NCBI GenBank assembly: GCA_018818365.1
Contig: JAHISH010000285.1
Coordinates: 1-6,382, forward strand
Direction of reading: 5' to 3'
Origin: Candidatus Omnitrophota bacterium
GTDB lineage: Bacteria > Omnitrophota > Gorgyraeia > Gygaellales > Profunditerraquicolaceae
Length of the DNA stretch: 6,382 bases
The number at the start of each line of letters is the position of its first letter. The first letter of the stretch is position 1. The translations under genes were made by a program, and so were the position numbers. Below the pieces are notes generated by a model. The model saw only the letters and a list, made by a program, of their open reading frames with translations. It searched no databases and was not told where the DNA came from. This document shows, one piece after another, positions 1 to 4,934 of this stretch.

Positions 1-456
1 AATGCCAATCATTTTTTTTGCATCTCGTATAATGTAGCCGATATCATCGTCGGCCTCAAAGCTAGGGATAGTCTCTATAGTTATTCCATTGAGCGTGATC
101 GATTCGCCTCTGCCTAAAAGCGTTTTTTTTGCTATAGCTATCCCCGCGAATTTTTCGCGACACTGATAGGGGCCGGCGAGAAAATGAAGCATCTGGCCTG
201 AAGAATCCCGGATACGTTCTATCGTAGGAATATGACAATGATCTCCATGTGCATGCGTCACTAAGATCGCGTGGGCGTTCCGGTAAAAAGGAAAACACGG
301 ATCGACCATAATAACTGTTCCCCCTAACCGAATCTCCACCGCCGCAGCCTCCCACCAAGTAATACTATCACTGCTGGTTCCTTGCGCAAAACTCAAAATC
401 CATGCACTCCCCCACAGTAAAACCACCACGCATGCGATCTTAAATATTCTTGGCAT
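1..456 (-). CDS. Exported metallo-beta-lactamase-fold hydrolase, N-terminal part (left-edge partial)
   Basis: This is an open frame of 152 codons from an ATG at 456 with no stop before the window edge, so the C-terminal part is missing. Residues 1-25 form a signal peptide: a basic start (MPRIFK), a hydrophobic stretch, and a likely cleavage site near SFAQG. The mature part begins with ITWWEAAAVEIRLGG and MVDP, the first beta strands of an MBL fold. The metal-binding HxHxDH motif follows as H68-A-H70-G-D72-H73. The arrangement resembles UlaG-like or 'beta-lactamase superfamily' hydrolases, but the later metal ligands and substrate-defining parts lie outside the window, so no substrate can be named. 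The protein should act in the periplasm or outside the cell. A Shine-Dalgarno-like GGGAG sits 5 nt before the ATG. The usual W-x-GH-x motif of UlaG-like relatives reads WWEAAA here, which is unusual. Confidence 0.85.
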   Translation of the reverse strand, partial: MPRIFKIACVVVLLWGSAWILSFAQGTSSDSITWWEAAAVEIRLGGTVIMVDPCFPFYRNAHAILVTHAHGDHCHIPTIERIRDSSGQMLHFLAGPYQCREKFAGIAIAKKTLLGRGESITLNGITIETIPSFEADDDIGYIIRDAKKMIGI

Positions 457-480
457 CTATGCTCCCTTTCTATGTAGGCT

Positions 481-509
481 CTTATACTATTTCCAAAATA
501 TTATGTCCA
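481..509 (-). promoter_or_regulatory. Sigma70-like promoter for the MBL-fold gene
   Basis: Read on the minus strand, TGGACA (504-509) is followed by a 17-nt spacer and TATAAG (481-486). Each hexamer differs from consensus at one position and the spacing is ideal. The predicted start point near 474 gives a leader of about 18 nt that still contains the GGGAG ribosome binding site (462-466) ahead of the ATG at 456. It is identified by pattern only. Confidence 0.6.
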
Positions 510-684
510 GCGTCACCATACTGAAACCAAACAAGAAATCTTCAAGGGGGATTAAACCTACGCGTATCCCCATAAAGAAAATATATGAGTAAACTCAAAG
601 ATACTTTGACATAGCTGTTATTGTAGGGCAAATAAAAAGGCCTGACAATGGAAAGTTTCACAAGATTTAAGCTTCCTTTTATCT

Positions 685-711
685 TTGTTTGATTGTACAA
701 TACTCTATGAT
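685..711 (+). promoter_or_regulatory. Possible ispH promoter (weak)
   Basis: TTGTTT (685-690) and TATGAT (706-711) are separated by only 15 nt. TACAAT (696-701), inside the palindrome ATTGTACAAT (692-701), is an alternative -10. Transcription from near 718 would give a leader of about 98 nt carrying the hairpins at 732-791. The spacing is short and no alternative is clearly better, so this is a candidate only. Confidence 0.25.
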
Positions 712-731
712 AGAGACGGACTCCCGCAAGA

Positions 732-791
732 CGAATTAAGGAAGTTCTCGGTAAGTTGCTTAATTCGCGGCGCGCGCGCTTCGTCGCCGCG
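732..791 (+). promoter_or_regulatory. Structured 5' leader of ispH: two adjacent hairpins
   Basis: The first stem pairs CGAATTAAG (732-740) with CTTAATTCG (759-767), a perfect 9-bp match with an 18-nt loop. The second pairs CGCGGCG (766-772) with CGCCGCG (785-791), seven G-C pairs around a 12-nt loop. They share bases 766-767, so they either stack or compete. The second arm also lies inside a 12-bp palindrome, TCGCCGCGGCGA (784-795). The second stem ends 10 nt before the ispH Shine-Dalgarno AAAGG (802-806). I match it to no known riboswitch or protein-binding leader. Confidence 0.45.
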
Positions 792-815
792 GCGATGAAA
801 GAAAGGTAGTACGCA

Positions 816-1649
816 ATGAAGATCAGTGTGGCAAAATCCGCGGGCTTCTGTTTCGGGGTAAAGCGCGCGATCACCATCGCCCTTGATGCCGCGCGCGCGG
901 GAAAGGTCTTTATGCTCGGCGATATCGTACATAATGAAGAGGTGGTAGGAACTATCCAGCACGTAGGCATTAAAAAGATCGAACGGTTGACTCCCACAAA
1001 AGACAGAATCCTTCTCTTACGCGCACACGGGACGTCCCGTCGCCTCATTGAAAAGGCGCGCCGATGCGGCTACGTGCTTATCGATGCAACCTGCCTCATG
1101 GTAAAAGAAATCCACCGTACCGCGCAAGCGTGCGAACGGAAAAAACAGACTATCATTGTCATTGGAGATAAGAATCACGATGAGGTCAAAGGCATTATCG
1201 GAAATTTACGCCGCAAAGCGATTATCATTGACACCCAGCGAAATATCCCTGTCGCAGCGCTTAAAAAAACCAAGAAAGCATGCATCGTGGTACAGTCGAC
1301 TCAAAATGAAGATACCACACGGAAAATCGTCACCATCATCAAGAAACATATCCCTCAAGTTGCTTTTTACAACACTATCTGTAAACCGACCCGCGACAAA
1401 CAAGAAGAAATCAAGAAAATGCCCTTAAAAAACGAGGTGATGATTATTATCGGATCTAAAACAAGCGCGAACACTAAACGCCTCTATGAAATTTCAAGAT
1501 CGCTTAATTCTCGCAGTCACTGGATCAGTTCATGGAAGGAATTAAAGAAACGCTGGTTTAAGGATATCCGTACGGTAGGAGTAACCGCAGGCGCATCAAC
1601 TCCGGAAGAAACTATTCAACAAGTCGTCCGTTTTCTTAAACGCGTGTAG
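816..1649 (+). CDS. ispH: 4-hydroxy-3-methylbut-2-enyl diphosphate reductase
   Basis: IspH catalyses the last step of the MEP isoprenoid pathway, reducing HMBPP to IPP and DMAPP with a [4Fe-4S] cluster in the cytoplasm. The 277 residues match the usual length of short IspH proteins. The three cluster cysteines are present: C12 in SAGFCFGV, C93 in DATC and C189 in NTICKPTRDKQ. Substrate-pocket residues are visible as H39 (LGDIVHNEEV), H71 (LLRAHG), H121 and E123 (GDKNHDEVKG), T162 (VVQST), S217 and N219 (SANT), and S261 (TAGAST). The common Pro after the second cysteine is Leu here, and the HPE motif reads HDE. The start is firm: an in-frame TAG lies at 807-809, and AAAGG (802-806) precedes the ATG by 9 nt. 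It is monocistronic as seen, and convergent with the sirtuin gene. Confidence 0.96.
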   Translation: MKISVAKSAGFCFGVKRAITIALDAARAGKVFMLGDIVHNEEVVGTIQHVGIKKIERLTPTKDRILLLRAHGTSRRLIEKARRCGYVLIDATCLMVKEIHRTAQACERKKQTIIVIGDKNHDEVKGIIGNLRRKAIIIDTQRNIPVAALKKTKKACIVVQSTQNEDTTRKIVTIIKKHIPQVAFYNTICKPTRDKQEEIKKMPLKNEVMIIIGSKTSANTKRLYEISRSLNSRSHWISSWKELKKRWFKDIRTVGVTAGASTPEETIQQVVRFLKRV

Positions 1650-1742
1650 TTAATCGCCGCATCTCTCGATTAAATCCGCAACAATTCGCAAGCTGCCCCG
1701 AAGAGCATTAAAGGTGCCACATCGGTAAATCCATAGGCTCCA

Positions 1743-2522
1743 TCATTCTTTGCACTCTTGGTATTGCGTCCAGATTGCATCTAATGCGTCTGCCGCCTTC
1801 ATGGGCAACTTGATGTCGACTAAAGATGAAATCTCAGTCTCGGTGGGATTTATTTCAACAGTGGGACGACCTGCTTGACGCGCATAAAGAATTGGCTGCT
1901 GGATATAAGGGAATACACTTGTCGTTCCAATAGAGAAATATAAATCAAAACCTCTTTCTAATTCCGCATAAAGAATCTTCAATTGTCTCTCCGGAAGCAT
2001 CTCGCCGAAAAGAACCACCTCTGGTCTGACCGCATGTTGGCATAAAGGGCATTGAGGGGGAATTTTAATCTGTCGATAATCTTTCACTCTCTCCTTCCAA
2101 TTACACCCTGTGCATAATAGCATATGCATATCACCATGAATATCGATCACGTTCTTTGAACCTGAGGCATGATGAAAGCCGTCAATATTCTGGGTCAGCA
2201 CCCATACTCGGGAAAAATGCTTCTCCATCTCCGCAATTACCGCATGTCCTCGGTTAAAAGTTTTTTCACGGCAATGTTCTTCTATTTGAGACAGATACCT
2301 CCAGGTAATCTCCGGGCGACTGGTCAATGTTTCTCCTGCCAAAGCCATTTCAATAGGAATACCCTCATCAGTGACTTTGTCGTTATAAAGTCCTCCTATC
2401 CCTCTATACGTAGGAAGCCCGGAATCTGCAGAAATACCCGCCCCAGTCACAAATAGAATACTTTTTGATCCTTTAAGAAACTCAACAACCTGATTTATTT
2501 CTTTTCTATATATCGCTACCAT
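1743..2522 (-). CDS. Sirtuin, Sir2-family NAD-dependent protein deacylase
   Basis: It removes acyl groups from lysines, consuming NAD and releasing nicotinamide and O-acyl-ADP-ribose; cytoplasmic. In 259 residues it carries the NAD-binding GAGISADSG (27-35) and PTYRG, TQNID (110-114), the catalytic histidine H129 in DIHGD, a zinc site of C137/C140 and C158/C161, RPEVVLFGE (166-174), GTTS (199-202) and INP (224-226). It is a compact single-domain CobB/SIRT5-like enzyme without defence-type extensions. At the place where desuccinylating sirtuins have Y-x-x-R, I read Y76-L-S-Q79, which argues for deacetylation, but this alignment is by eye. The ATG at 2522 puts 25 residues before TGAG, as in relatives. 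A longer TTG start at 2552 would lie inside an intergenic repeat. No Shine-Dalgarno is evident for either start. Confidence 0.92.
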   Translation of the reverse strand: MVAIYRKEINQVVEFLKGSKSILFVTGAGISADSGLPTYRGIGGLYNDKVTDEGIPIEMALAGETLTSRPEITWRYLSQIEEHCREKTFNRGHAVIAEMEKHFSRVWVLTQNIDGFHHASGSKNVIDIHGDMHMLLCTGCNWKERVKDYRQIKIPPQCPLCQHAVRPEVVLFGEMLPERQLKILYAELERGFDLYFSIGTTSVFPYIQQPILYARQAGRPTVEINPTETEISSLVDIKLPMKAADALDAIWTQYQECKE

Positions 2523-2528
2523 ATTATA

Positions 2529-2623
2529 GGGGGACGTTCCCTTAAGGGACAAAGCCGATTATGTAACTATATATACATGAAACAATTACGAATATAAAGG
2601 GTGTTGTTTGGGGGAACGTCCCG
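2529..2623. repeat. Inverted pair of GGGACGTTCCC elements between sirtuin and deaminase genes
   Basis: GGGACGTTCCC (2531-2541) and its exact reverse complement GGGAACGTCCC (2612-2622) flank a 70-nt A/T-rich core. Each 11-mer is itself nearly palindromic (GGGA-CGT-TCCC). The left copy also overlaps a perfect 12-bp palindrome, TCCCTTAAGGGA (2538-2549). One copy ends 8 nt past the deaminase stop and the other begins just ahead of the sirtuin ATG, so the element fills the gap. This resembles REP-type intergenic repeats, by inference only. Confidence 0.55.
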
Positions 2624-2629
2624 TTAGAT

Positions 2630-3112
2630 TTAATATGACTTATTATTCTCTAATCTCCCCCATCTCTCAAAGATGAGTCGGCATTCTACACGCAGTAATC
2701 CCGCACAAACTTTTACTTTTGACTTACCTTGTTTCTTCATTGCGTGACAAGAGATTGCTAATTCATTAAAACCTGCCTTGCGGGCATCGACAATTTTCGC
2801 ACCATACACTACTTTATCAATCCTCGCCCAATGAATAGCGCTAAAACACATCGGACATGGTTCACACGTAGAATAGATCTGGCAGCCGGATAAATCCCAG
2901 TCTCCAAGCCGACGTGCCGCCAGGCGGATCGCATTAATCTCGGCGTGCGCCGACGGATCATTATCTTTGAAGACGGTATTGGCTGCAACCGCCAGAATCC
3001 GCCCATTCTTGACCACACACGCACCAAAGGGCCCCCCGTGCAGAGTCTTGAGATTCTTCTCTGCCGCGTGCAAGGCACGCCGCATATACTTTTTCTCTAA
3101 TCGTATGTGCAT
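2630..3112 (-). CDS. guaD: Guanine deaminase-type cytidine-deaminase-fold enzyme
   Basis: It is a zinc hydrolase that probably deaminates guanine to xanthine and ammonia in purine salvage or catabolism. The 160 residues show GGPFGACVV (26-34), a proton-shuttle motif SAHAEINAI with zinc ligand H56 and glutamate E58, and STCEPCPMC with ligands C86 and C89. SAIHWAR (91-97) and the later KAGF (112-115) match Bacillus-type guanine deaminase rather than the tRNA deaminase TadA. The C-terminal NNKSY resembles the tail whose final Tyr reaches the partner active site in that family. Length fits (about 156 residues in Bacillus subtilis). Another nucleobase or a TadA-like role cannot be excluded. The ATG at 3112 has only a weak ribosome binding site; Met10 is a possible alternative. 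It is co-directional with the sirtuin gene, 107 nt upstream of it. Confidence 0.85.
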   Translation of the reverse strand: MHIRLEKKYMRRALHAAEKNLKTLHGGPFGACVVKNGRILAVAANTVFKDNDPSAHAEINAIRLAARRLGDWDLSGCQIYSTCEPCPMCFSAIHWARIDKVVYGAKIVDARKAGFNELAISCHAMKKQGKSKVKVCAGLLRVECRLIFERWGRLENNKSY

Positions 3113-3149
3113 CGCTTTAAAGAAATCACACTACTGCCGTATAAAGACA

Positions 3150-3196
3150 ATCCGGGTGCGGTCTAAAAAAGGAACAATTAATGAACGCACCCGGAT
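3150..3196. repeat. Perfect 11-bp inverted repeat, possible stem-loop or small repeat element
   Basis: ATCCGGGTGCG (3150-3160) pairs perfectly with CGCACCCGGAT (3186-3196) around an A/T-rich 25-nt loop. It lies between rubrerythrin and the deaminase gene (both minus). In rubrerythrin read-through RNA the stem is followed by TGTCTTTATA, a poor U-tract, so it could act as a weak terminator. The G/C-rich arms differ from their A/T-rich surroundings, which suggests an inserted or conserved element. Confidence 0.5.
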
Positions 3197-3292
3197 GTTT
3201 TATTATCTCTAAACCAACAAGATTACCATTTAGAAGGCTACGCTTCTCTAGAAAGAGATTCAGTAATCTTTCCTTAAAGACCTGTTTCTGCA

Positions 3293-3871
3293 TCAATAGT
3301 TTTCCGCAAGAACCTCATAGTACGCCTGAGGATGCTTGCACGCAGGACATTCATTCGGTGCCTGCGCACTTTCAATCACATACCCGCAGTTAATACAGTG
3401 CCATTTCACCGTAGTGGATTTTTTCAATACCGTACCGTCAGAAATATTCTTGATAAGCGCACGATAGCGAGCTTCGTGGAACCTCTCCACCTTCGCGATC
3501 TGTTCGAATGAACGAGCCACTTCCGGCAACCCTTCCTCCTTCGCGGTCTTTGCAAAATCCTGATAGATCGCCGTCCACTCCATCTTCTCTCCTTCTGCGG
3601 CTGCTTCCAGATGACTCTTGGTATCTTTAATCATACCTGCGGGATACGTAGCGGTAATCTCCGCATCACCTCCTTCAAGATGTTTAAAGAAGACCTTGGC
3701 ATGTTCTTTTTCATTCTCGGCAGTCTCGATGAAGATATTGGCGATCTGTTCATACCCTTCTTTCCTAGCAACAGAGGCAAAATAAGTATATCGGTTACGC
3801 GCCTGAGATTCTCCGGCAAATGCGGCAAGCAAATTTTTCTCCGTCTTGGTACCTTTTACTGATTGTGTCAT
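3293..3871 (-). CDS. rbr: Rubrerythrin
   Basis: Rubrerythrin is a cytoplasmic non-haem iron peroxidase that reduces hydrogen peroxide to water in anaerobes and microaerophiles. The 192 residues have the classic two-part layout. An N-terminal ferritin-like four-helix domain (about 1-145) carries diiron ligands in FAGES (E21), ENEKEH (E54, H57), AAEGEKME (E95, E98) and VERFHEAR (129-136). A C-terminal rubredoxin domain follows, with C159-x-x-C162-G-Y and C175-P-A-C178. Length and order match Desulfovibrio-type rubrerythrin closely. The ATG at 3871 is preferred to the GTG at 3874, because the strong AAGGAGG ends 5 nt before the ATG but only 2 nt before the GTG. It is probably a single-gene unit driven by the promoter at 3908-3937, which lies under an operator-like inverted repeat. 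Confidence 0.96.
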   Translation of the reverse strand: MTQSVKGTKTEKNLLAAFAGESQARNRYTYFASVARKEGYEQIANIFIETAENEKEHAKVFFKHLEGGDAEITATYPAGMIKDTKSHLEAAAEGEKMEWTAIYQDFAKTAKEEGLPEVARSFEQIAKVERFHEARYRALIKNISDGTVLKKSTTVKWHCINCGYVIESAQAPNECPACKHPQAYYEVLAENY

Positions 3872-3895
3872 CACCGCCTCCTTTTTAATGAGCAG

Positions 3896-3929
3896 ACAAC
3901 TTACGCGACTATAAAGGAGCGTAAGTTGT
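3896..3929 (-). promoter_or_regulatory. Operator-like inverted repeat over the rubrerythrin promoter
   Basis: ACAACTTACGC (3896-3906) and GCGTAAGTTGT (3919-3929) form a perfect 11-bp inverted repeat with a 12-nt spacer. The half-site centres are 23 bp apart, about two helical turns. The repeat covers the proposed -10 box and part of the -10/-35 spacer, the usual place for a repressor. It does not match the PerR or Fur box sequences I know. It could also form a hairpin, but most of it would lie upstream of the transcript start. Confidence 0.5.
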
Positions 3930-3937
3930 AGTGCCTA
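3908..3937 (-). promoter_or_regulatory. Candidate rubrerythrin promoter
   Basis: On the minus strand TAGGCA (3932-3937, 4 of 6 consensus bases) precedes TATAGT (3908-3913, 5 of 6) by 18 nt. Transcription from about 3901 would give a leader of roughly 30 nt containing the strong AAGGAGG site. A weak -35 under a strong operator-like repeat is typical of a regulated promoter. Confidence 0.4.
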
Positions 3938-3998
3938 GTTATTGTATTCCTACACGTCTGGGAATTATTTTTGCACCTTAATCTATTATCTAGCGAAA

Positions 3999-4067
3999 TC
4001 CCGCGTAAGCGGGAATCCTCAAGCCTACGAGAAGATTACAGAGAAATCTTCGAGTGCTTAGGCGAGG
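3999..4067. repeat. Palindrome cluster: REP-like hairpin plus long imperfect stem-loop
   Basis: TCCCGC-GTAA-GCGGGA (3999-4014) is a perfect 6-bp hairpin with a tetraloop, similar in form to ATTCCC...GGGAAT-type dispersed bacterial repeats. Directly after it lies a longer imperfect hairpin made of three stacked stems: CCTC/GAGG (4017-4020/4064-4067), GCCTA/TAGGC (4023-4027/4059-4063) and GAAGATT/AATCTTC (4031-4037/4045-4051), closed by a 7-nt loop. There is no T-run on either side, so it is not an ordinary terminator. It fills the divergent gap between rubrerythrin and the DUF3108-like gene. Confidence 0.5.
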
Positions 4068-4112
4068 GTCTAATTCTGAATAATGACTCCCTCTATTTTT
4101 ACATAAAATATA

Positions 4113-4121
4113 TGATATACT
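4113..4121 (+). promoter_or_regulatory. Extended -10 promoter for the DUF3108-like gene
   Basis: TGATATACT (4113-4121) fits the extended -10 pattern TGnTATAAT with one mismatch; no good -35 lies at the right distance. The next in-frame ATG after a 6-nt discriminator is at 4128, where transcription should begin, so the mRNA would be leaderless. No Shine-Dalgarno precedes either ATG (4122 or 4128), which agrees with this reading. Confidence 0.4.
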
Positions 4122-4127
4122 ATGCCT

Positions 4128-4934
4128 ATGTATAAAACAACCCTTTTCGCGATCCTGCTTTTACTGCTCCCCGGAATAACAATCGCGCAAGACGCAAACG
4201 ATGCGTTCTTACACGGATACGAACACACCAATGTCGTCTATTTCAACAGCAAGACTCGGCAACTGCGCTCCTTTCACACCTATACCCTTCAGAAAGAAAA
4301 CGATCCGGGAAGACAACGCTACCGTTTAACTACCTTTGGCACCGGAGATTTCGACACCTTCTCCTATATTGACCTGGCAACGAGCGCGACGCTTGAAGTG
4401 CGTAATGGCATCGTACACACCCTTTATACCGAATATATTGCAAAGAGAAAGAACGGAAAACTTCTGCAAACACATACCAAGAAATTTGACTACGATAAAA
4501 AAACCATCACGTGGGAAGCATACAATTCAAAAGGAAAACTCCTGAAATCCATTATCTTCCCCCTCAAAGGAATCACCACTGACGACATCAGCCTGGTACA
4601 TTTCTTGAAGTCCTTCATTACGGAACAAAAAAAACAGAAAACCGAAAACTTTTATTTTATCACGGACGAACCGCGGCTCTATAAATTAAGAATCAAAGTC
4701 CTGCCTCGTGAAACTCTAAGGACCCCCTTAGGCAAGAAAGAGGCGCTGCATCTACGTCTCACCATTGATGCGGGTTTCCTCGATAACCTGCTAGGCAGCC
4801 TTGCCCCGCATATCGACGTCTGGTTTGAAACAAAGCCTCCTTACGATTGGCTGCAATACAAAGGCCAGGAAACAGGAATGTGCTCGACACCGGTGATCGT
4901 CTATATTACCAGGCGTCTCTTTCAGATAGAATAA
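4128..4934 (+). CDS. Exported DUF3108-like protein of unknown function
   Basis: The 268 residues begin with a clear signal peptide: MYKTT, a Leu-rich core (LFAILLLLLPG) and a likely cleavage site around ITIAQD. The mature part looks all-beta with no membrane segment and few cysteines. The C-terminal half shows the sequence style of DUF3108: DDISLVHFLKSF, then LYKLRIKV, RETLRTPLGKKEALHLRL, and a final strand pair around DVWFETKPPYDWLQYKGQ. DUF3108 proteins are exported envelope proteins of unknown role; I can name no substrate. An ATG two codons earlier (4122) is the other possible start, but a transcript from the extended -10 box would lack it. The gene stands alone and its 3' end overlaps the convergent glycosylase gene by 13 bp. 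Family assignment is moderate; export is firm. Confidence 0.75.
   Translation: MYKTTLFAILLLLLPGITIAQDANDAFLHGYEHTNVVYFNSKTRQLRSFHTYTLQKENDPGRQRYRLTTFGTGDFDTFSYIDLATSATLEVRNGIVHTLYTEYIAKRKNGKLLQTHTKKFDYDKKTITWEAYNSKGKLLKSIIFPLKGITTDDISLVHFLKSFITEQKKQKTENFYFITDEPRLYKLRIKVLPRETLRTPLGKKEALHLRLTIDAGFLDNLLGSLAPHIDVWFETKPPYDWLQYKGQETGMCSTPVIVYITRRLFQIE

Larger units (their letters stand above)
457..815. other. Gene-free divergent intergenic region with several inverted repeats
   Basis: No credible reading frame fills these 359 bases between the divergent MBL-fold gene and ispH. The left end holds the MBL-gene promoter. Bases 547-609 hold three successive inverted repeats: GGGGAT/ATCCCC (547-552/566-571), TGAGT/ACTCA (586-590/593-597) and TCAAAG/CTTTGA (595-600/604-609). 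Bases 692-715 hold the palindrome ATTGTACAAT and the short hairpin CTCTA-TGA-TAGAG. Bases 732-795 hold two strong hairpins directly ahead of ispH. The middle (about 612-680) is A/T-rich with nothing I can name. Confidence 0.6.

Noticed and set aside
62..358. Minus-strand open frame of 98 codons inside the MBL-fold gene
   Set aside because: Shifted frame of the real gene, which carries the signal peptide and HAHGDH motif; it has no motif of its own.
606..611. Perfect TTGACA as an ispH -35 box
   Set aside because: No acceptable -10 box lies 16-18 nt downstream; the hexamer is also part of the TCAAAG/CTTTGA palindrome.
542..1048. Minus-strand open frame of 168 codons opposite the start of ispH
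   Set aside because: Antisense to a firmly identified gene for nearly half its length; composition is rich in Arg, Ser and Leu with no recognisable motif.
1650..1673. TTAATCG/CGATTAA stem-loop after ispH as a terminator
   Set aside because: The 7-bp stem is A/T-rich with a 10-nt loop, and no T-run follows on either strand.
2523..2552. N-terminal extension of the sirtuin from a TTG at 2552
   Set aside because: The extra ten codons lie in the GGGACGTTCCC repeat, have no ribosome binding site, and are not needed by comparison with other sirtuins.
2523..2552. TTGTCC-N18-TATAAT as the sirtuin promoter
   Set aside because: The -10 box directly abuts the ATG at 2522, so a transcript from it would begin after the start codon.
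1743..3112. Sirtuin plus deaminase as a defence or NAD-depletion system
   Set aside because: Both are compact housekeeping-type enzymes without effector or sensor domains, a repeat element separates them, and no phage-defence gene lies nearby.
3181..3393. Plus-strand 70-codon open frame with an AAGGA site before its ATG
   Set aside because: It overlaps the rubrerythrin C-terminus in antisense, its start lies in the inverted repeat at 3150-3196, and its composition (Arg, Ser, Pro, Cys) is not protein-like.
3946..3972. ATTCC/GGAAT hairpin followed by TATTTTT as a plus-strand terminator
   Set aside because: The stem is only 5 bp and no plus-strand gene lies upstream for it to serve.
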